DNA of 64,000 nucleotides from WTFY01 sp964614915 (GTDB taxonomy: Bacteria > Pseudomonadota > Gammaproteobacteria > UBA4575): positions 62,001 to 126,000 of the forward strand of contig CAZTNC010000015.1 in assembly GCA_964614915.1 (NCBI GenBank), given 5' to 3'. The notes below the pieces were generated by a model, which ran no database searches, was not told where the DNA came from, and was given only the letters and a program-made list of their open reading frames with translations. Positions 33,979 through 43,065 of the stretch are shown here, one piece after another (the first letter of the stretch is position 1; each line of letters begins with the position of its first letter). The position numbers were made by a program, and so were the translations under genes.

Positions 33979-34018
33979 AGGCACGGACTTGGTCCTGGGT
34001 TTATCCCGGTGCGTGCCT
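33979..34018. terminator. bidirectional terminator between moeA and moaE
   Basis: AGGCACG (33979-33985) pairs with CGTGCCT (34012-34018); an inner CCTGGG/CCCGG pairing is also possible. Short T and A runs flank it (TTT after on the plus strand). It lies between two converging gene ends. Confidence 0.55.
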
Positions 34019-34058
34019 TTGCAGGGAAAAGCTGCCCAGCCACCAGGAAATACCAAGC

Positions 34059-34505
34059 TCATGAACAGGATTTTTCCTCATCGCCTGTAAGCCAACGTTG
34101 CCGACCCGACAATTGCTCTTTTTTCCAGATCGGAGATTTGGACTTCAGGTCTTCCATAATGAAGCGGTTGGCCTCATAGGCTGCGGCACGATGTGCTGAC
34201 CAGATGGCAATACATACAATCGGGTCGCCTGGAAACACCTGGCCTACGCGATGCAGCAGCAGTGCATCCAGTATTTCCCACCTGCGGGCGGCCTCCTGCG
34301 CAATCTGCTGCAGATGTCCCCGGGTCATCTCTGGATAATGTTCCAGGTGCATCGAATGCACCTGCTCACCGGCATTGAAATCTCGCATGGTGCCCACAAA
34401 TACCGCTGTCGCACCATATTTTCCCGGCTTTGCCAGACACTGCTCCCGATAATCCTGGACTTCCTGCCAAGGATCGAATGCAGTATCACGAATCTCGATT
34501 TTCAT
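34059..34505 (-). CDS. moaE: molybdopterin synthase catalytic subunit
   Basis: Large subunit of MPT synthase, which adds two sulfurs to cPMP with MoaD. AVFVGTMRDFNAGEQVHSMHLEHYPEM, HRVGQVFPGDPIVCIAIWSAHR and the lysine-rich PIWKKEQ near the C-terminus are characteristic. Length is 148 residues. moaA, moaC and moaD are not in the window, so the pathway is split across loci. Confidence 0.95.
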   Translation of the reverse strand: MKIEIRDTAFDPWQEVQDYREQCLAKPGKYGATAVFVGTMRDFNAGEQVHSMHLEHYPEMTRGHLQQIAQEAARRWEILDALLLHRVGQVFPGDPIVCIAIWSAHRAAAYEANRFIMEDLKSKSPIWKKEQLSGRQRWLTGDEEKSCS

Positions 34506-34596
34506 GCCTGCCAGATTTTCCCGATAACCGTGTGTTTGACTGCATTATCCGTAAAATACTACTGTACATGACAGGTGATGACCATTGGCAGGATGC

Positions 34597-35121
34597 ATGA
34601 ATATGGGTGATGAAAAAAAGCGTGACTTCATTTCTCTGGAGATTGCCGTACTGACAATTTCCGATACCCGCACAGAAAACGACGACAAGTCCGGGAAAAT
34701 CCTGTGCGATCGATTGCGATCCGCAGGGCACAGTGTTCATGAAAAAACCATTGTCCCGGATGACAAATACCGAATCAGGGCTGTCATATCCCCCTGGATC
34801 TCGGAACCCAAACCTGACGTCATACTCACAACCGGGGGCACAGGCGTCACCGGAAGGGACGGGACTCCTGAGGCAGTCAGGCCCTTGCTGGACAAGGAAA
34901 TTTCAGGCTTTGGCGAAATGTTCCGGGTCCTGTCGTTTGAAACCATTAAAACCTCCACCCTGCAGTCCCGGGCGTTTGCAGGAGTCGCCAACCGGACATA
35001 CGTTTTTTGTCTGCCCGGCTCAAGTGGAGCATGCGCTGAAGCGTGGGACAAGCTTATCTCGCACCAACTGGATTACCGGACCCGCCCATGCAACCTGGTA
35101 GAGCTGATGCCAAGGCTTTAA
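34597..35121 (+). CDS. moaB: molybdenum cofactor biosynthesis protein B (MogA/MoaB family)
   Basis: About 174 residues. IAVLTISDTRTENDDKSG, ILTTGGTGVTGRDGTPEAVRP and FCLPGSSGACAEAWDKLI define the MoaB branch, which adenylates molybdopterin or supports Moco formation. The start is either the ATG at 34597 or that at 34603; AGGA lies just upstream. It diverges from moaE with about 90 bp between the starts. Confidence 0.94.
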   Translation: MNMGDEKKRDFISLEIAVLTISDTRTENDDKSGKILCDRLRSAGHSVHEKTIVPDDKYRIRAVISPWISEPKPDVILTTGGTGVTGRDGTPEAVRPLLDKEISGFGEMFRVLSFETIKTSTLQSRAFAGVANRTYVFCLPGSSGACAEAWDKLISHQLDYRTRPCNLVELMPRL

Positions 35122-35205
35122 GCCAATCAAAAGTGCAGTACCCTGTGAACTGGCCGGCACCCAAAATCATCGAGTCACATCTGATACAACCCTGAATCGC
35201 CCATT

Positions 35206-36237
35206 GTGAGTGCAAGCAGATTGGCTCCCGAATGGGAGCGCCAGGATGCCATAGTGATCGTCTGGCCCCATCCATACTCGGACTGGGCTCCTATGCTGGA
35301 ACAAATCGAACCCGTCTATCTGCAAATATGCAAATATGTCGGCAGACACCAGACCATCATCCTGATCGCCTACAACGATGCTCATGCACGGGACATCAGG
35401 GACAAGTTGAGCACGGCTGGCATCAGCTGTGGAAATGTGAGGTTTGCAATCATTTCCACGGACGATACCTGGATACGCGATTATGGTCCGGTATGCACGC
35501 AATCCGGACACAGAAAATTCTTGCTCGACTTTCGATTTGACGGGTGGGGACAAAAGTACAACTGGCAACTGGATAATGCCTTGAATGCAAATCTGGTCGA
35601 GGATTTAAGGTTCAGTGCCTCATACCAGAGCATCGACCAGATCTTGGAAGCTGGTAACATCGAAATCAACGCGCTAGGCGAGCTACTGTGTTCCAGAACC
35701 TGCTTCGAGCGCAGCCACCCGCTGCCGGATACGGGGTTTGCAAAACTTGAGAAACAGCTCAGGCACTGGCTGGGGTGCGGCAAAGTCCATTGGCTTGACC
35801 AGGTACAGCTTGCCGGAGATGACACTTGTGGACATGTAGATACCCTTGCGCGATTCTGCAGCAATGACATCATCGCCTACTCCACATCCCAAAACCCGAA
35901 AGACGTCAATCATGAAGCACTCGGCCGACTCTCGGTGCAGCTTTCAGAAATAAACAAACTAGGCTGCAACAGGTTTGAACTTGTACCGCTACCACTGCCT
36001 GACCCGATGTTCCTGAACGGACAGCAACTGCCCGCCGCCTATACCAACTTTCTGATCACAAACAGCTGTGTCCTGGTACCGGTCTTCCATGATCGGCGAG
36101 ACGACTGTACCCTCAAGCTGATGGACGAGTTATTTCCGGATCGGGAGATCGTCGATATTGAAAGCAGCGCCTTGATTCGCCAGCGTGGCGGTCTGCATTG
36201 TGCCGCCATGCAAATACCCGAGGGCTTCATCGCGTGA
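35206..36237 (+). CDS. aguA: agmatine deiminase
   Basis: Hydrolyses agmatine to N-carbamoylputrescine. The guanidine-binding DDTWIRDYGP (86-95), the His of GHVDTLARF, and the nucleophile Cys332 in GGLHC are all present. Length is 343 residues with a GTG start. The stop overlaps the GTG of aguB (GTGA), so the two are translationally coupled. Together they supply putrescine from arginine-derived agmatine. Confidence 0.95.
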   Translation: MSASRLAPEWERQDAIVIVWPHPYSDWAPMLEQIEPVYLQICKYVGRHQTIILIAYNDAHARDIRDKLSTAGISCGNVRFAIISTDDTWIRDYGPVCTQSGHRKFLLDFRFDGWGQKYNWQLDNALNANLVEDLRFSASYQSIDQILEAGNIEINALGELLCSRTCFERSHPLPDTGFAKLEKQLRHWLGCGKVHWLDQVQLAGDDTCGHVDTLARFCSNDIIAYSTSQNPKDVNHEALGRLSVQLSEINKLGCNRFELVPLPLPDPMFLNGQQLPAAYTNFLITNSCVLVPVFHDRRDDCTLKLMDELFPDREIVDIESSALIRQRGGLHCAAMQIPEGFIA

Positions 36238-37181
36238 GCAGCATCAACGTTGCACTGGTACAGCAGTGTATGCAGGCCGACTCCCAGGCCAATCTTGAAG
36301 TCAGCCTTGCACAAGTACAGAAGGCCACGCGCGAAGGAGCCGATCTGGTCGTGCTTTGCGAATTGCATACCAGCTTGTACTTTTGCCAGGAGAAATCTGC
36401 CCGGCATTTCAGGCTTGCCCAGGAGATACCGGGGCCTCTTACCCACCAGCTAGGCCTTGCTGCCCAAAAAAACCACGTCGTCATCGTGGGCTCGGTCTTT
36501 GAGAAGCGGGCCCGGCGGATGTATCACAACACGGCAGTAGTTGTGGAAAAGGACGGCACCCTGGCGGGGATTTATCGGAAAATGCATATCCCCGACGGCC
36601 CCGGTTACCATGAAAAATATTATTTCGCAGCCGGGGACACGGGCTTCGCTCCGATTCAGACAAGCCTGGGAAAACTTGGGGTCATGGTCTGCTGGGACCA
36701 GTGGTTTCCGGAAGCCGCTCGCCTGATGGCGCTTGGCGGCGCAGAGATCCTGATATTCCCGAGCGCAATCGGCTGGGATCCTGAAGACGATAACGAAGAA
36801 AAACGGCGCCAAATAGAGGCCTGGCAAATCATCCAGCAAAGCCATGCAATCTCGAACAACCTCCCGGTCATCTGCGTAAACCGTGCAGGGCACGAAAAGG
36901 ATCTCTCCGGTGCGACCCGGGGAATTGATTTCTGGGGACGCTCATTCGTTACAGATGCGTTCGGCAAAATCACAGCCCAGGGACCAGCCGATGTTGCAGA
37001 GACCCTGCATGCCAGGATCGACCTCAGCGAGACGGAACGATGCCGACAGGTATGGCCTTATTTGCAGGACCGACGCATCGATGCTTACGGCGATATCAGC
37101 AAAGGGTCTGCGGACGTATTGCGTGATCCTACGCCAGCACCTGCATTGCCAGATAGGGGATCACGAAAAACGAGACGATAA
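36234..37181 (+). CDS. aguB: N-carbamoylputrescine amidase
   Basis: Nitrilase-family enzyme releasing putrescine, CO2 and ammonia from N-carbamoylputrescine. The catalytic triad is Glu43 (VVLCELHTS), Lys116 (YRKMHIPDGPGY) and Cys153 (VMVCWDQWFPE). The start is the GTG that overlaps the aguA stop; an in-frame start at 36198 would lie inside aguA. The product is 315 residues. The 3' end overlaps the small membrane protein gene on the other strand by 53 bp. Confidence 0.95.
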   Translation: MSSINVALVQQCMQADSQANLEVSLAQVQKATREGADLVVLCELHTSLYFCQEKSARHFRLAQEIPGPLTHQLGLAAQKNHVVIVGSVFEKRARRMYHNTAVVVEKDGTLAGIYRKMHIPDGPGYHEKYYFAAGDTGFAPIQTSLGKLGVMVCWDQWFPEAARLMALGGAEILIFPSAIGWDPEDDNEEKRRQIEAWQIIQQSHAISNNLPVICVNRAGHEKDLSGATRGIDFWGRSFVTDAFGKITAQGPADVAETLHARIDLSETERCRQVWPYLQDRRIDAYGDISKGSADVLRDPTPAPALPDRGSRKTRR

Positions 37182-37371
37182 TCAGCTTGTACACACCCAT
37201 CATGATGTAGTGGGACTTGTCAAACTCCTCTTTTGACATCGAGAACCATATGCAATGCAGCTTATACACTGCATCATGGGCCAGCGTGAAAACCAGAAAC
37301 CAGACAAGGAACAAGCCGATGTTGACCAAAGCACACCAGCCCAGCACGCTGCGTGTTAACTCAACATCCAC
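37129..37371 (-). CDS. small two-helix membrane protein (DUF6868-like)
   Basis: An 80-residue protein with two hydrophobic segments, near residues 8-30 and 62-78, joined by a loop containing SMSKEEFDKSHY. The pattern LxGWCxLVNIG...KEEFDKSHY...YKLIIV...PYLA fits what I recall of the DUF6868 family; function unknown. GTG at 37371 gives the family-like N-terminus MDVELTRSVLGW; another GTG at 37383 is possible. Its 3' 53 bp are antisense to the aguB 3' end. Confidence 0.75.
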   Translation of the reverse strand: MDVELTRSVLGWCALVNIGLFLVWFLVFTLAHDAVYKLHCIWFSMSKEEFDKSHYIMMGVYKLIIVSFFVIPYLAMQVLA

Positions 37372-37447
37372 GACGGTACCCACGCACAGTCACTGATAAG
37401 TGCAGTTGCATGGTGCTGCCGTTTCCGGCTGGAGAGAAGCTGGGAAG

Positions 37448-38698
37448 TCAAGGTGCCACCTCGCTGATCACGATGTCCACTGGACTGGAACCGCTTGTCT
37501 TGACTGGCTGCACACTTCCGTAGAGGTCGCCTGCCTGCATCTTTGCCTGCCCGGATCTGGAGATCCTTGCAACGACCTCCACCTGTTCCATGCTTGACAG
37601 GGCCATTTCCGGAATCATCGCAACCGTGTCATCCAGGGTGACCCTGGCCGGGAGCGCTGCCGCATTCATTCTTACCAGCGCCAGCGGCATCGGTGGGCCC
37701 TGAAGGGCGCGCGCATACACAAACAGCGTGTCGGAGTCAGCAACACGACTCCGCAGTTCCGCACTGAGCGAAACTAGGACATCGATGGAAGCTGCAGTTT
37801 CCGGCTTTTTATCCGAAGCTACCGCTTTCCCGGTTTCTTGCTCAGCAATAGCAATGCCAGACCCCGCTTTTTGCCTAGCATCATCCAGATAAATCTGCAG
37901 TGCAGACCGTGCTTCCTGCTGGTCATCCGGAACCTGGCGCAACAGTCTCTCCCAGTACTTCACGGAACTCCGATAATCATGAAGATGGTACGCGGCATAG
38001 CCTGCATACCACAGAGCACGGTCATGATACGGATCAATGTGCACTGCCCGCACGAAAAACGCCATCGTGTCTTCGTTAAATTGCTGGCCTGCTGCGAGTG
38101 CTTGCGCTTCGGCATAGCCCACGAGTATGTCCGCGTCTGTACCCTTCGACAGGATATAAGCCCTTTCATAGGCATCGACAGCCCCGCCGAAGTTACCCAG
38201 CGCTAGGTAAGACCGTCCTAACATGGACCAGCCTGCCAAATCGTCCGGATCATCCCTCAGTTTCTGCTCAAGACTCCGGATCGCCCGCTCTACCGTAAGC
38301 ATCCTGTCCTGAGCCGAGATTCCTGCCTGAAAATCATCAGACAATGAAGCCAGGCCGTTATCAACTTTCAGATACATGAACACGGAAATCACGGGCACCG
38401 CCAGCAGGACCGCAACGGCCATCGCCTTGCCACTTTTTTTGAAGACAGGTTGGCTGTAATCCGCAAGATCATCAATCAGGGTGCGCTTCAGATCAGCGCG
38501 GGCAGCCTCGAACTGTTCCCTGCCAATCAGGTCCCTCTTGAGGTCTTCGTCAAGCTCCTTGAGCTTTCGGTCAAATACAGCCCGATTCATGGCCTGGCGG
38601 CTGCCATCCGCACGTTCGTCTCTTGCAACTAGGGACGGCAATACAATGGCTAGTGCGACCACCACCAGGAATGCGCTTATGATCCAGAACGCAAGCAC
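37448..38698 (-). CDS. ccmI: cytochrome c biogenesis protein CcmI
   Basis: Apocytochrome c chaperone of System I. Two membrane helices (residues 2-22 and about 95-112) flank a cytoplasmic stretch; a periplasmic TPR region (WSMLGRSYLALGNFGGAVDAYERAY and following) and a C-terminal beta-type domain bind the apocytochrome C-terminus. Length is 416 residues. It is last in the ccm operon, 4 nt after ccmH. Confidence 0.93.
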   Translation of the reverse strand: MLAFWIISAFLVVVALAIVLPSLVARDERADGSRQAMNRAVFDRKLKELDEDLKRDLIGREQFEAARADLKRTLIDDLADYSQPVFKKSGKAMAVAVLLAVPVISVFMYLKVDNGLASLSDDFQAGISAQDRMLTVERAIRSLEQKLRDDPDDLAGWSMLGRSYLALGNFGGAVDAYERAYILSKGTDADILVGYAEAQALAAGQQFNEDTMAFFVRAVHIDPYHDRALWYAGYAAYHLHDYRSSVKYWERLLRQVPDDQQEARSALQIYLDDARQKAGSGIAIAEQETGKAVASDKKPETAASIDVLVSLSAELRSRVADSDTLFVYARALQGPPMPLALVRMNAAALPARVTLDDTVAMIPEMALSSMEQVEVVARISRSGQAKMQAGDLYGSVQPVKTSGSSPVDIVISEVAP

Positions 38699-38702
38699 CG
38701 GG

Positions 38703-39152
38703 CTATTCCTCGGTGCGACTCAGGATCGAATCAACTTTTGCCTGCTCATCTTCCGTGAGTACCATGCTGCCTGCCTTTTTCTGTTTCCTCAGTAGCCGGG
38801 TCAGCACCGCCAGTGCGATCACAAGAAAAATGAGAGGACCAAACCACAGCAGCCATGTCCTGGGCTTGACCGGTGGCCTGTACAGCACGAAATCGCCATA
38901 CCGGTCGACCATGAATTCCGTGATTTCGGAATCCGTGGCTCCTGCCTGCAACATTTTCCTGACCTCGCCGCGCAAGTCCTTGGCCAGGTCCGCATCGGAT
39001 TCTGCAATGGTCTGGTTCTGACAAACCAGGCAACGCAGTTCGTCCAGCAGGGAGTAATAGCGTTTTTCGTGCTCTGGGGCCAAGGTGCCTGGCTGCGCCA
39101 GTGCGGTAAAACTAAGCAAAAATACGGTGACCATGTAGCAGGCTTTTCGCAC
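38703..39152 (-). CDS. ccmH: cytochrome c-type biogenesis protein CcmH (CcmL)
   Basis: Thiol-redox component that keeps apocytochrome CXXCH cysteines reduced. A signal peptide (VTVFLLSFTALA), the LRCLVCQNQT redox motif, a three-helix bundle and one C-terminal membrane helix (LLWFGPLIFLVIALAVL) are visible. Length is 149 residues. It starts directly after the ccmG stop. Confidence 0.95.
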   Translation of the reverse strand: MRKACYMVTVFLLSFTALAQPGTLAPEHEKRYYSLLDELRCLVCQNQTIAESDADLAKDLRGEVRKMLQAGATDSEITEFMVDRYGDFVLYRPPVKPRTWLLWFGPLIFLVIALAVLTRLLRKQKKAGSMVLTEDEQAKVDSILSRTEE

Positions 39153-39686
39153 CTACAGGACCTCGCTCTGCAACTGGCCTATCAGCGGCAACAACTTCTC
39201 CTCGACATCCTGCTGCGTGACCACACCGATGTGCTTGTAACGGATGATGCCCTTCTTGTCGACCACGAACGTTTCAGGAACCCCGTACACTCCCCACTCG
39301 ATCCCGACCCGACCGGATGCATCCACTGCATGTGCCAAGTAGGGGTCTCCGTGCTCGACCAGCCACTGGCGCGCCTTGATGACATCGTCCTTGTAGTTCA
39401 ATCCATATATGATGACCGCATTGCGGCGCGCCAGCTCGCTCAGCACAGGATGCTCCTCTAGGCATGCGACGCACCAACTAGCCCAGACATTAAGTAGGCT
39501 CACCTTGCCCAGAAATTCACTTTCTGAAAACAAAACCTCGCTGTTGTCAAGCCGTGGCAGCGAAAATTCAGGGACCGGCTTGCCGACCAACGGGGAAGAA
39601 ACCTCAGTAGGATCCCTGTACAAGCCAACAAACAGAAAGCTTGCCAGTATGAAAAACGCGATGACGGGAACGAGATACTTGGACAT
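39153..39686 (-). CDS. ccmG: thiol:disulfide interchange protein CcmG/DsbE
   Basis: Membrane-anchored periplasmic thioredoxin. One N-terminal helix (VIAFFILASFLFVG) is followed by a thioredoxin fold with WASWCVACLEEHP as the redox site and a cis-Pro segment GVPETFVVD. Length is 177 residues. It passes electrons to CcmH/apocytochrome c and lies between ccmF and ccmH. Confidence 0.95.
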   Translation of the reverse strand: MSKYLVPVIAFFILASFLFVGLYRDPTEVSSPLVGKPVPEFSLPRLDNSEVLFSESEFLGKVSLLNVWASWCVACLEEHPVLSELARRNAVIIYGLNYKDDVIKARQWLVEHGDPYLAHAVDASGRVGIEWGVYGVPETFVVDKKGIIRYKHIGVVTQQDVEEKLLPLIGQLQSEVL

Positions 39687-39693
39687 GCCGACA

Positions 39694-41694
39694 TCACGAA
39701 GTAGCAGTAGCTTGCCGCTCGTGAAAGCCCTGTGCCGCGGTCTTTCTGCGCCGTTTCAGTTTCAGGCGGTAACGGCGGTCCAATGCTGCGAGAATCCCGC
39801 CGGCCGCCATCAGCGTCGCTCCAAGCCAAATCCATTGCACAAAGGGTTTGTAGTACAGCCGCATGCCCCAGGTACGATCGTCGACCTGCTCGCCAAGTGC
39901 CACGTACACATCGCGTAAAAACCCGCTTTCAATACCTGCTTCTGTCATGGGATTTTGCTGGACGAGATAGGTGCGCTTTTCCGGCAAGAGCAACGCGACA
40001 GGCTCACCGTTTTTGAAAACCCGCACGGAGGCCTGCTTGGAAAAATAATTCGGACCCTGCACATCCCTGACTCCATCAAACCGGAACAGATAGCCCGACA
40101 GCTCTGCTTCTTGCCCGACTTGCATGGGTAGCTCGCGTACTTCTTCAAATGCGCTGACAAGTGTCACACCAAGCACGAATACTCCGACCCCAAGATGCGC
40201 CAGCGACATGCCCCAGATTGCATGCGGGATCTTCCGGATGCGATGGAGAATGTGCATGCCATGCTCCGTCAGGCGAATGTTCTTGGACAGGTAGTACACG
40301 GCAGAGGCGATAGACCACGCTCCCAGTGTAACGCCCAGTGTGACAAGGATGGTACTTCTCCCAGCAACCATCACGGGCAATACCAGCCCTATGACGAGCC
40401 CGATTGCAGCAATTTTGAACAAGCGCTTGAATACCTGATTTATGGGCGTGCTCTTCCAGCGCATGAAGGGCCCGATACCGACGACGAGCACCAGTGGCAA
40501 GGTCAAGGCTGAAAACACCAGGTCGAAATAGGGTTTACCAACAGACAGCGACGGTAAATTGAGGGCGCTGACGAACAAGGGGTACAGAGTGCCCACCAAG
40601 ATCGTCAGCGTGGCCACCAGCAACAGCACGTTATTGATCAGCAGCGCGGTTTCCCTGGAGAAGACTTCAAATTGCCCTGTAGACTTGATGTAGGGCGCAC
40701 GTATGGCATACAGGCTCAACGAGCCCCCGACAACCACCGCCAGGAACATGAGGATATACAGTCCGCGCGCGGGATCCGTAGCAAACGCATGCACCGACAC
40801 CAGCACACCTGAACGCACTAGAAAGGTTCCAAGAAGGCTCAGTGAAAAGGCAAGAATGGCGAGCAGCACTGTCCAGTTTTTCAGGCTCGAGCGCTTGTCC
40901 GTCACCGCCAGGGAATGAACCAGTGCCGTGCCCACCAGCCAGGGCATGAACGAAGCATTCTCAACAGGATCCCAGAACCACCATCCACCCCAGCCCAGCT
41001 CATGGTATGCCCACCAGCTTCCTAAGGTGATGCCGATGGTCAGGGACACCCAAGCGTAGATCACCCAGGGCCGGGACCATCTCGCCCATATGGAATCCAG
41101 CTTGCCTCCCAGCAAGGCCGCAATGGCAAAGGCAAAGGCTACCGAAAACCCCACATACCCCATGTACAGCATGGGAGGGTGCATGACCAGACCCGGATCC
41201 TGCAACAGGGGGTTCAGGTCCCTGCCCTCGACCGGAGATGGAAAAATGCGCTCAAAGGGGTTTGAGGTCAGCAGCGTGAACAGCAAAAATCCGACACTTA
41301 CAAAGCCCATGACCCCCAAAACACGGGCAACCATGTCCCTGGGCAGGCTGGTGCTAAAAACTGTCACCGCAACGGTCCAGAACCCTAGCATCAAAACCCA
41401 GAGCAACAAGGAGCCCTCATGCGCACCCCAAACCGCTGAAACCTTGTAATGAAGTGGCAATGCCGTATTGGAATTGTTTGCTACATACAATACGGAGAAA
41501 TCGTCAATAATGAAGCTGTAGGTCAGGCAGGCATAGGAAATGGCAATGAATAAAAGCTGTCCACGGGCTGCAGGTTTGGCCACGGCCATCCACTGGGCCG
41601 TGTGTGTCTGAGCACCCAGCAGGGGCACCAGAGTCTGCACGAATGCCAGACAAAGGGCGATGATCAGGGCAAAATGGCCGATTTCAGGAATCAC
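39694..41694 (-). CDS. ccmF: heme lyase subunit CcmF
   Basis: A 666-residue protein with about 15 membrane helices that attaches heme to apocytochrome c. The WWD domain (GWGGWWFWDPVENASFMPWL) and the surrounding conserved histidine regions are present. Its start overlaps the ccmE stop by 4 nt (ATGA), typical of this operon. Confidence 0.97.
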   Translation of the reverse strand: MIPEIGHFALIIALCLAFVQTLVPLLGAQTHTAQWMAVAKPAARGQLLFIAISYACLTYSFIIDDFSVLYVANNSNTALPLHYKVSAVWGAHEGSLLLWVLMLGFWTVAVTVFSTSLPRDMVARVLGVMGFVSVGFLLFTLLTSNPFERIFPSPVEGRDLNPLLQDPGLVMHPPMLYMGYVGFSVAFAFAIAALLGGKLDSIWARWSRPWVIYAWVSLTIGITLGSWWAYHELGWGGWWFWDPVENASFMPWLVGTALVHSLAVTDKRSSLKNWTVLLAILAFSLSLLGTFLVRSGVLVSVHAFATDPARGLYILMFLAVVVGGSLSLYAIRAPYIKSTGQFEVFSRETALLINNVLLLVATLTILVGTLYPLFVSALNLPSLSVGKPYFDLVFSALTLPLVLVVGIGPFMRWKSTPINQVFKRLFKIAAIGLVIGLVLPVMVAGRSTILVTLGVTLGAWSIASAVYYLSKNIRLTEHGMHILHRIRKIPHAIWGMSLAHLGVGVFVLGVTLVSAFEEVRELPMQVGQEAELSGYLFRFDGVRDVQGPNYFSKQASVRVFKNGEPVALLLPEKRTYLVQQNPMTEAGIESGFLRDVYVALGEQVDDRTWGMRLYYKPFVQWIWLGATLMAAGGILAALDRRYRLKLKRRRKTAAQGFHERQATATS

Positions 41695-42161
41695 GGGGCT
41701 TCGCGGCCATACTCCGCCATGCTTCCCGGAAGTGAATCACGATACGCTTCCAGGCTGGCGGCCACTTCGGGTGGCATGTAATTTTCATCATGCTTGGCCA
41801 GCACTTCCTGCGCAACAAACACACCTTCTTCATTCAAGACCCCCTGCGCAACGATGCCCTGGCCTTCGCGGAACAGGTCGGGCAACAAACCCGTATAGCG
41901 TACCGTGATGGACTGGTTCAGGTCCGTCAGGCCAAAATCTGTAGTCAGCCCGTCGCCTGCCTTGATCACGCTGCCGGCGACCACGAGTCCACCGAGCCTG
42001 AACAGCCTGTTTCCTGGCACTTCACCTGCAACGACCTCGGACGGCGTGTGAAACAACATGATGTTCTGTCGCATTGCATACAGGGCAAGGGCCACGGCAC
42101 AACTGAGACCTGCCAAAAGGATGACGATAAAAATCATACGTTGTTTTCTTTGCGCGCGCAT
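41691..42161 (-). CDS. ccmE: heme chaperone CcmE
   Basis: Carries heme from CcmC to CcmF. One N-terminal membrane helix (IVILLAGLSCAVALALYAM) and an OB-fold periplasmic domain are followed by the heme-binding His in VLAKHDENYMPPEV. Length is 156 residues. It lies 11 nt after ccmD. Confidence 0.96.
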   Translation of the reverse strand: MRAQRKQRMIFIVILLAGLSCAVALALYAMRQNIMLFHTPSEVVAGEVPGNRLFRLGGLVVAGSVIKAGDGLTTDFGLTDLNQSITVRYTGLLPDLFREGQGIVAQGVLNEEGVFVAQEVLAKHDENYMPPEVAASLEAYRDSLPGSMAEYGREAP

Positions 42162-42172
42162 ACTGTCTTGAG

Positions 42173-42322
42173 CTACCGTTCCAGACTCTCTTCAATTTCC
42201 CTGCGAATCTTTTTCTTGCGCAGGCTGGCAAGTGCCAGGCCCAGGGCCAATGCAGCCAACGTGATGCCATAGGCCCCCCAGACGTAGAATGCCTTGCCAT
42301 CCATGTAGAAGAATTCTTGCAT
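42173..42322 (-). CDS. ccmD: heme exporter protein CcmD
   Basis: A 49-residue single-helix membrane protein. The N-terminus MQEFFYMDGKAFYVWGAYG is typical of CcmD; a hydrophobic helix (ITLAALALGLALASL) and a basic tail (RKKKIRREIEES) follow. CcmD releases holo-CcmE from CcmABC. It fills the gap between ccmC (2 nt before it) and ccmE. Confidence 0.9.
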   Translation of the reverse strand: MQEFFYMDGKAFYVWGAYGITLAALALGLALASLRKKKIRREIEESLER

Positions 42323-42324
42323 AA

Positions 42325-43062
42325 TCAATCTCTTGTCAAAATATCCTGAACCCAGCTAGTAAGACGTTCCCGGTACAAGATCGCATTTCGCATGCGAATG
42401 AACAACAGGCTCACAAAATACAGCTGGAAGGCAGTTGCCATGACCAGTAGCGGGTAAAGCATGCTCGGGTGTACAGACGGCGTCTTGGAAATCAGTTGCA
42501 TATTGGGCTGATGTAGTGAACTCCACCATGTTACAGAATAGTGAATGATGGGTATATTGATTACCCCGATAATGGCCAGGATACTCGCCACGCGGGCTGC
42601 AGTGCGGGGTTCTTCGATGACGGAATGGACAGCGATAATCCCGAAATACAAAAACAGCAGAATCAGCTCCGAGGTCAATCTTGCGTCCCACTGCCAGTAG
42701 GTTCCCCAGGTCGGTTTACCCCACAACATGCCGGTAACCAATGCCAGTGCCGTGAACATCGCACCGATTACAGCGCACTCCGATACCACGATCTCCGACA
42801 GCTTCGTCCTCCACACAATGGCAATAAAGCCAGCACCCGCCATTACGACGTATACAAACATCGACATCCATGCAGACGGGACATGAACATATATGATCCG
42901 GTACGACTCACCCTGCTGGTAATCCGATGGTGCGACCACTAGTCCCCAGTAAAGTCCCACAAACATCAAAACTGCAGTACTGCCCAGCAGCCAGGGCACC
43001 CATCTCCCGGACCACTCGTAGTAATACTTCAGCGAAGACAGCCTATAAAGGAATTTCCACAT
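42325..43062 (-). CDS. ccmC: heme exporter protein CcmC
   Basis: Loads heme onto CcmE. Six membrane helices are expected in its 245 residues; the WWD-type motif WGKPTWGTYWQWDARLTS and flanking histidines mark it. It lies 3 nt after ccmB. Confidence 0.96.
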   Translation of the reverse strand: MWKFLYRLSSLKYYYEWSGRWVPWLLGSTAVLMFVGLYWGLVVAPSDYQQGESYRIIYVHVPSAWMSMFVYVVMAGAGFIAIVWRTKLSEIVVSECAVIGAMFTALALVTGMLWGKPTWGTYWQWDARLTSELILLFLYFGIIAVHSVIEEPRTAARVASILAIIGVINIPIIHYSVTWWSSLHQPNMQLISKTPSVHPSMLYPLLVMATAFQLYFVSLLFIRMRNAILYRERLTSWVQDILTRD

Positions 43063-43065
43063 CGC

